A DNA stretch of 64,000 nucleotides from Rapana venosa (taxonomy: Eukaryota > Mollusca > Gastropoda > Neogastropoda > Muricidae). Positions 57,926 to 64,000 of the stretch are shown piece by piece. The first letter of the stretch is position 1. The number at the start of each line of letters is the position of its first letter. The stretch is taken from NCBI GenBank assembly GCA_028751875.1, contig CM054165.1:23616670-23680669 (forward strand), given 5' to 3'. Below the pieces are notes generated by a model. It made no database searches, was not told the origin of the DNA, and saw only the letters and a program-made list of their open reading frames with translations. The translations under genes were made by a program, and so were the position numbers.

Positions 57926-58099
57926 TGTATAATAATAATTTAAAAAATGGAATGTATATAGTGCTGTATATTGCACAGACAAATTAAAGCACTTGAACTC
58001 AACTCATTCTTACACACCAATAAAAAGTAATAGTTCTAATAAGTCAAAATGCACACAGACACACACACACACACACACAGACAGACAGACAGACAGACA

Positions 58100-58143
<44 letters not shown>

Positions 58144-59640
58144 GGTTATACACTTTGGCAGGGTGATGGGATTTTTGGCTTTTGAAAAGCAGGGATAGCT
58201 ATGAAATGAAACAGGAGAGGAAAATCTTAGGTTTCATACAAATATGTCTTGAGGCCGGATTTAAAGTGTCACAAGGCCTTTGGGGAAGAGAGATAGGGCG
58301 GCCATTCCATATCAATGGACCAGAAACAGAGAAAGTGCGACGGCCGATGGTGGACTGGCTGAATCTAGACATTCGTAAGCACAAGGAATATGCAGCAGAT
58401 CGAAGGGAACGAGAAGAAGTGTACAGGGGAAGACATTCACAGAGGTAGGAGGGTGCTGTTTTGTGGAGACATTTGTTAACAGAGAGTACTGATCTTATAG
58501 TTTATTCTTTGTGGCACAGGCAGCCAGTGGAAAGATCGCGAGAGAGGGGTAATGTGCTCGGATTTTTTCTGAGGACTAGTCGAGCTGCAGTGTTTTAAAT
58601 ACGTTAAAGGGAGTGGATAGATGATGCTGGCAGACCAGCCAAAAGAGAATTGCAATAGTCCAGACGTGAAAAAATGAGATATGCCACGAGTTTGGATGCT
58701 GTGTCTGTGGACAGGTACTTTCTAGTTGCACTAATACGCCGTAATTGATAGTATCAGGATTGGCAGGTCTGGGTGATGACTTTTTGCATACAGAGTGTGT
58801 TGTCATGACCCCTAGATACTTCACAGCAGAGAATAGAGGGACTGATGCATTGCCTAATTCTATTGAAGCTGTTGTAATGGAAGAGAGTTTGTTTTTGGTC
58901 CCTACATGCATAGCTTCAGTTTTATCAGCGTTTAGTTGTAACTTGTTCTCTATCATCCGGTTTGGGATATCTTGAAAGGAGTAGGCCCTATTTGTCAAGA
59001 GAGAAGGCAGATTTTCAGGAGTGTCACTGCTTAGAATCTGAGTCATCTGCATACAAGTGATGGTTGATCTGATGACGGTTAATTATATGCAACAGTGGAG
59101 CGGTGTAGAGAGTGAAAAGAACAGGGCCCAGAACTCCCTGTGGGACTTCACATTCCAGCCTGGCAGGTGCTGACTGAATCTTGTTTACTGTGACTGGAAT
59201 CGGTCAGTCAGGTATGAGCTAAACAAGGTGAGGGCTGTACCAGTAAAACTTAACATTTGTTGAAGACGGGAGAGAAGAATAGAGTGGTCAATAGTGTCGA
59301 GGGATGCAGATAAGTCAAGTAGAGTGAGGAGGTAGATTTTCCCCGAGTCAGAAGCAAGTAGAAGCGTGTTTAAGGTGTGGACTAGGGTGGTTTCAGTGCT
59401 GTGGTTGGCGCGATAGGCAGACTGAAATGCAGGAAGAAGACTGTTGGAGAGAAGGTGATTGTTGAGCTGTTTCAGAACTACTCTTTCAAGGACTTCAGAG
59501 ATAAAAGGTAGGTTGGAAACAGGTCCGTAAATCTTCAGAATGTTAGGGTCAAGGTCATGCTTTTTGAGTAGTGGTGTGACTATAGCAGTAGTGAATGAAG
59601 CTCGACTGTGGGGTCCCAGTCTTCTCAATGAGCCCACAGC
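57926..59640 (-). mobile_element. CR1/L2-like LINE, 3' 1.7 kb, decayed
   Basis: From 59637 downwards: SFTTAIVTPLLKKHDLDPNI, VLERVVLKQLNNHLLSNSLL, FQSAYRANHSTETTLVHTLN, LLDLSASLDTIDHSILLSRL (motif A, first Asp retained), then a damaged motif B/C region, LQLNADKTEAMHVGTKNKLS, AVKYLGVMTTHSV, TIGRRTFSVSGPLIWNGRPI. The 3' UTR holds (CA)n/(GACA)n at 58059-58138, and the tail (AAT)n with TGGAATGTATATAGTGCTGT ends at 57926. Frameshifts and stops throughout. Confidence 0.9.
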
Positions 59641-59814
59641 ACACTCACTCTGGGTCCAGTACGAGCTGGCCCGAGTCCGAAAAATCCCATTTGACTCTTA
59701 TGGGATGCGAACCACCGACCTTGCAATCTGTAACCCAAGCTTGTAATGTGTATTAATGGAGGAAAAGGGTTGCCTAATGCAATATACAAGAGGATTTTAT
59801 TTCATCACAACAAG

Positions 59815-60655
59815 CGAAGGGATGAGAACTCTGGATCAAGAAGTGAGTATTGATATACAAATCTCATTATTAGACAACTGCATCTGTGCCAGCCTAACAG
59901 AACACCTGAATAAGGCCTCCAAAACATACGGCATGGAAATCAGTGCAGAGAAGACCAAACTGATGACTAATAACACCAACGGCATTAGCACTGATATCAG
60001 GGTTAATGACCAGAAGCTGGAAACAATTCAAAGCTTCAAGTACCTGGGAGCCATTGTATCAGACCAGGGATCCAAGCCAGAAGTAGTATGCAGGACTGCA
60101 CAGACAATAACAGCACTGTCAAAACTAAACACCATCTGGAGAGATAAAAATATTTCACTTTTCTCCAAGATCAGACTAATGCGCTCCCTTGTCATATCCA
60201 TATTTCTGTATGCCTGTGAATCATGGACCCTGACTGCAGATTTGGAGAGAAGAGTACAGGCGGTGGAGATGAGATGCTTTCGGAGACTCCTTAGCATCTC
60301 CTACAAAGACCACATAAGCAACGAAAGCGTGCATAACAGAATCCATCAAACCATTGGACCCTATGAGAACCTTCTAACGATCGTGAAAAAGCGTAAACTT
60401 AAATGGTATGGGCATGTCACAAGATCCAAAGGACTTGCAAAGACAATTTTACAAGGCACTGTCCAAGGAGGAAGAAGAAGAGGCAGACCAAGGAAGAGCT
60501 GGGAGGATAACATCAGCGAATGGACAGGCCTAGAACTCAACAAAACCCTGAGAAAGGCAGAACAGAGAGAGGAATGGAGGGAACTGGTTGTTAAGTCTTT
60601 GAGAATGCCCCCACGGTCGTCAGACTACGGGACAGATAGATAGATAGAGATCTGT
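59815..60655 (+). mobile_element. RTE-like LINE C-terminal fragment
   Basis: Long open plus frame to 60643: LNKASKTYGMEISAEKTKLM, IQSFKYLGAIVSDQGSKPEV, SIFLYACESWTLTADLERRV, LKWYGHVTRSKGLAKTILQG, GGRRRGRPRKSWEDNISEWT. The catalytic FADD motif is missing (5' truncation or local divergence before 59880). It ends in (GATA)n at 60636-60650. The frame is open but without the polymerase active site it cannot be functional. Confidence 0.88.
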
Positions 60656-60954
60656 TGAGACTTACTGTTTTTGGATAGTTATTACACAGACAAGATTGAA
60701 AGTTTTGCTACTTAGTAACAATGCATATCGATCTAGTGTAAATAGTCAAGACAAAGCATGCCCATTCCATAAAACAAAAGCTGGGACTGAAATTCATTTT
60801 TTGCCAGAGTGCTCAATGTACACAGATTTAGGGAATACAATAAGTGCGCGTGAGCATACTTGTGAGAAACCTCGCCCAAGTCGAAGTCTATTGGCCACTT
60901 ACCCATGTAGAAGTGTACTGGCTACAAATATGCCTCAAATGTATATATTGTCTA
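60656..60954. other. Unassigned sequence
   Basis: AT-rich, no motif recognised. Confidence 0.5.
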
Positions 60955-61268
60955 TTTTTATTTATTTATTCTTTTATATCGAGGATAATGGAATAAGCAC
61001 TCATGTACTTTTTTACATCTAGTCCCCGTGTGTATGCGGTTTTGTAAATTTTGTCATCTGTTCCCACCGGGACACAATGGCCTACTCTTTCGAAAAGCGG
61101 AACAGGATTTAACGTGTGCGCAAGATGTTCTGCATGCGTTCGCAGACGGGGCCTCGGTAGTTCGAATTTTTTGTCAAACTGGGAAGAAAGGGCGAGGCTG
61201 GGAATGGAACCCAGAACCTCACGGTTTACTTGTTGGCAGGCAAACGTCTTAACCATCCTGCCACCTTC
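60955..61268 (-). mobile_element. SINE family C (head type 2), nearly complete
   Basis: Minus strand: GGTGGCAGGATGGTTAAGAC, AGGTTCTGGGTTCCATTCCC, CCCAGTTTGACAAAAAATTC, CAGAACATCTTGCGCACACG, TTCCGCTTTTCGAAAGAGTA, tail TCCATTATCCTCGATATAAA with AATAAAT. Most of the GATGAGAC core is deleted. Confidence 0.9.
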
Positions 61269-61284
61269 CTTCCTGTCTTTGTGC

Positions 61285-61293
61285 GTGCGTGCG

Positions 61294-61324
<31 letters not shown>

Positions 61325-61333
61325 TGTGTGTGT

Positions 61334-61364
<31 letters not shown>

Positions 61365-61400
61365 TGTGTATGTGTGTGTGTGTGTGTGTGTTGTTGTTAC
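61285..61400. repeat. (GT)n microsatellite
   Basis: GT array with a (TTG)n end. Confidence 0.95.
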
Positions 61401-61605
61401 TGTTGTTGTTTGTTGCTTTGGTCTACTGCACAGTCATTTAGTTGGTCTTTAAAAAAATCTCATTGTTACTATTAAACTTTGTTTTGAAATATATATATAC
61501 ATCAATGCTACTTTTTGTATTTTTACCTGAAAGTTAATCTTGTAAACCTAGGAGCTAACACTATGGAATCAAACGAATAAAAATTAATTGTTATAATGAA
61601 CAGCT

Positions 61606-61745
61606 ACGGTTGATTAGCATCAGACTTTCAAGATACAATGAAAATCCATTGTTGATTTGTATGGCTAAGTATTAGCATCAGACTTTCAAGATAAAATAAA
61701 AACCCATTGTTGATTGGCATGGCTATGCATCAGCATCAGACATTC
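61606..61745. repeat. ~59-bp tandem duplication
   Basis: TTAGCATCAGACTTTCAAGA and CCATTGTTGATTTGTATGGC recur twice, with a third partial copy (CAGCATCAGACATTCAAGAC). Confidence 0.85.
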
Positions 61746-61867
61746 AAGACAGGCAAGCAAAGGGATAGCTCGGTGTGCAGTTGCTTCACTGTTGAACAGA
61801 ACTAGTCATTCTCTTTTATTTGTTCATCAGTCAGGTCATTGCTCATTAACTCGATTCCTCCAAATAA

Positions 61868-62115
61868 TCCAGGAAAATCAGGTAACTGTGTGCAGGTCAC
61901 AAGTAATCCAGGAAAATCATGTAACTGTGTGAAGGTCACAAGTAATCCAGGAAAATCAGGTAACTGTGTGAAAGTCACAAGTAATCCAGGAAAATCAGGT
62001 AAATTTTGAAGGTCACAAGTAATCCAGGAAAATCAGGTAACTGTGTGAAGGTCACAAGTAATCCAGGAAAATCAGGTAACTGTGTGAAGGTCACAAGTAA
62101 TCCAGGAAAATCACG
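61868..62115. repeat. 39-bp minisatellite, ~6 copies
   Basis: Unit AAGTAATCCAGGAAAATCAG followed by GTAACTGTGTGAAGGTCAC. Very homogeneous. Confidence 0.95.
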
Positions 62116-62600
<485 letters not shown>

Positions 62601-62729
62601 GAGTTAGAAAGTCCATTTAATAGCTCTCTTGCAGCAAAGCAACACAATAAGATGCTGTCCTTGCTGCTTAAGTCTATAAAGTAGGGAGCCTAGTAATGCT
62701 GCAGAACATGCCAAACTTTTATACTCCAT

Positions 62730-63400
62730 GTAGAAAGGAGAAAAACCCCCACCACAACGACTGAAAGATGCCAGGATAGCCCATGCCTACAAAATGAAGG
62801 GCAACTGCCAGCCATACAATACCCATACAATAATTCCCTCTTGCTTATTGCTGGGAAATAACACTTCATGTTTCTGCTGAACTGTCTTCTTCAACACCTT
62901 GAGCAAGGCCTCCTCCCACAAAGTCAGTGTGGCTTTCGTGCTGGAAGGGGAACTGTTGACACGATGCTTGCTGCTTGCCAACTCTAGAAAAAGTGCCAAG
63001 AGCAGCATTGTGACCTCTTCAAAACTTTATTGCCTGAAAATGGCCTTTGACACAGTCAGCGGAGAAGGGTTATGGAAGGTCAGAAGCAAGTTTGACTGCT
63101 CCAATAAGTTCATCACGATCATGCAATACTTTTATAATGGTCATTGTACGAGAAGATGGTGATGTGTCAGAGGGTTTTTATTTAGTAACGAATGGCGTAA
63201 ACGAGGCTCTGTTTTGGCCCTAAGATTGTTTAGAATGGTCTTCTCTGTTATGTTACATAACGATTTCCACAGCTACCAGGATGGTGTGTGCCTCACAAAC
63301 ATAACTAATGGTGGAGTACTTAATCTTAGAAGTCAACTTCAGAAGTCTGAGAAAGTTGTCACAGAGGTGAGTGGAAATGTTCATCAAGGACTTCATGTTA
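62730..63400 (+). mobile_element. LINE reverse transcriptase remnant (family of 39545)
   Basis: Frameshifted plus-strand blocks: LKDARIAHAYKMKGNCQPYN, QCGFRAGRGTVDTMLA-like reading near 62920, MAFDTVSGEGLW (motif A region), FITIMQYFYNGH, GDVSEGFYLVTNGVNEAL (motif B degraded) and TNGGVLNLRSQLQKSEKVVT. Block order matches the group represented at 39545-41240. Confidence 0.7.
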
Positions 63401-63407
63401 GGGTTCA

Positions 63408-64000
63408 TAGGGTTGTTCTCAAACAGCTCAACAGTCACCTTCATTCCAATGATCTCCTTCCCCCTTTTCAATCTGCCTATCGCCCCAACCACAGCACCGA
63501 AACCACCCTAGTCCATACTTTAGATACACTTCTACTTGCTTCTGATGCAGGAAAAATCTCCCTCCTCACTCTTCTTGACTTATCTGCAGCCTTCGACACT
63601 ATAGATCACTCAATTCTTCTTTCTTGCCTCCAAAATACGTTTGGTATTAATGGCACAGCCCTCACCTGGTTTACTTCATACCTCACAGACAGATTCCAGA
63701 AAGTTATTGTAAACAAAATTCAATCAAAATCTGTCAAAATGGAATGTGGAGTCCCACAGGGATCAGTCCTGGGCCCCGTTCTCTTTACTCTCTACACTGC
63801 TCCACTCTCACATATAATAAACAACCACCATATTGATCATCATTTCTATGCCGATGACACTCAGCTTCAGTGCAGTGATACTGTTGAAAACTTGCCTTCC
63901 CTCCTGACAAATATGTCCTACTGCCTTCAAGACATTAAAAACTGGATGTCTCAGAACAAGTTACAACTTAATGCCGATAAAACCGAAGCCATGCTCATAG
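63408..64000 (+). mobile_element. CR1/L2-like LINE reverse transcriptase, open frame running off the edge
   Basis: Uninterrupted frame of ~197 codons from VVLKQLNSHLHSNDLLPPFQ to the last base. Polymerase motifs are intact: LLDLSAAFDTIDHSILLSCL (motif A), [19 protein letters not shown] (motif B), HFYADDTQLQC (motif C, YADD at 63847-63858) and NKLQLNADKTEAML (motif D region). Same family as the decayed 57926-59640 copy. The product would copy element RNA into DNA at the target site. The 5' end is truncated where it abuts an older LINE, so it is probably immobile even though the sequence is young. Confidence 0.92.

Overview
This window is eukaryotic genomic DNA, most likely from a marine mollusc and probably a gastropod. 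The grounds are short exons with GT-AG introns, several tRNA-headed SINE families, non-LTR retrotransposon fragments ending in 'GCGCTATATAAATTCCA' plus (ATT)n, and very dense micro- and minisatellites. The species is an inference. There are no bacterial genes, operons or CRISPR arrays. A block of exactly 500 N (17473-17972) is an assembly gap.

One host gene is supported. It runs on the minus strand through the first ~29 kb and is invisible as a long open frame because its exons are only 50-240 bp. I joined 14 exons (28678-28917, 23453-23620, 19213-19264, 14079-14139, 13391-13462, 11010-11079, 10063-10132, 9010-9059, 7198-7280, 6379-6541, 5015-5064, 3539-3633, 1960-2048, 1073-1141). All 13 junctions keep phase, and the total is 1332 nt or 444 stop-free codons. 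The product has an N-terminal helical domain, a long coiled coil and a C-terminal EF-hand region ending in a canonical loop. It continues past the left edge. A candidate first exon with a good start context lies at 34023-34037. I do not recognise the family, so no symbol is given.

The introns are packed with repeats: a 3.1-kb homopyrimidine satellite (14140-17275), a 3-kb A/C-only satellite (19.8-23.3 kb), GAY/RTC trinucleotide arrays, a 22-bp minisatellite (11.1-12.6 kb) and SINEs. Several exons sit between complementary inverted repeats. Four SINE families are visible. One of them fuses a tRNA-like head to a 5S-rRNA segment and has a perfect 13-bp target-site duplication.

From ~30 kb to the right edge the window is a graveyard of non-LTR retrotransposons of at least four kinds: CR1/L2-like, RTE-like, a Jockey/I-like family with RNase H, and a family with a C-terminal zinc-finger-like motif. 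Several are nested: a SINE in a LINE at 40.37 kb, an RTE in a Jockey-like LINE at 48.5-49.4 kb, and a CR1-like LINE abutting an older LINE at 63.4 kb. An LTR-element primer binding site and short gag-like start are suspected near 55.75 kb. Only the element at 63408-64000, which runs off the edge, has an uninterrupted reverse transcriptase reading frame.
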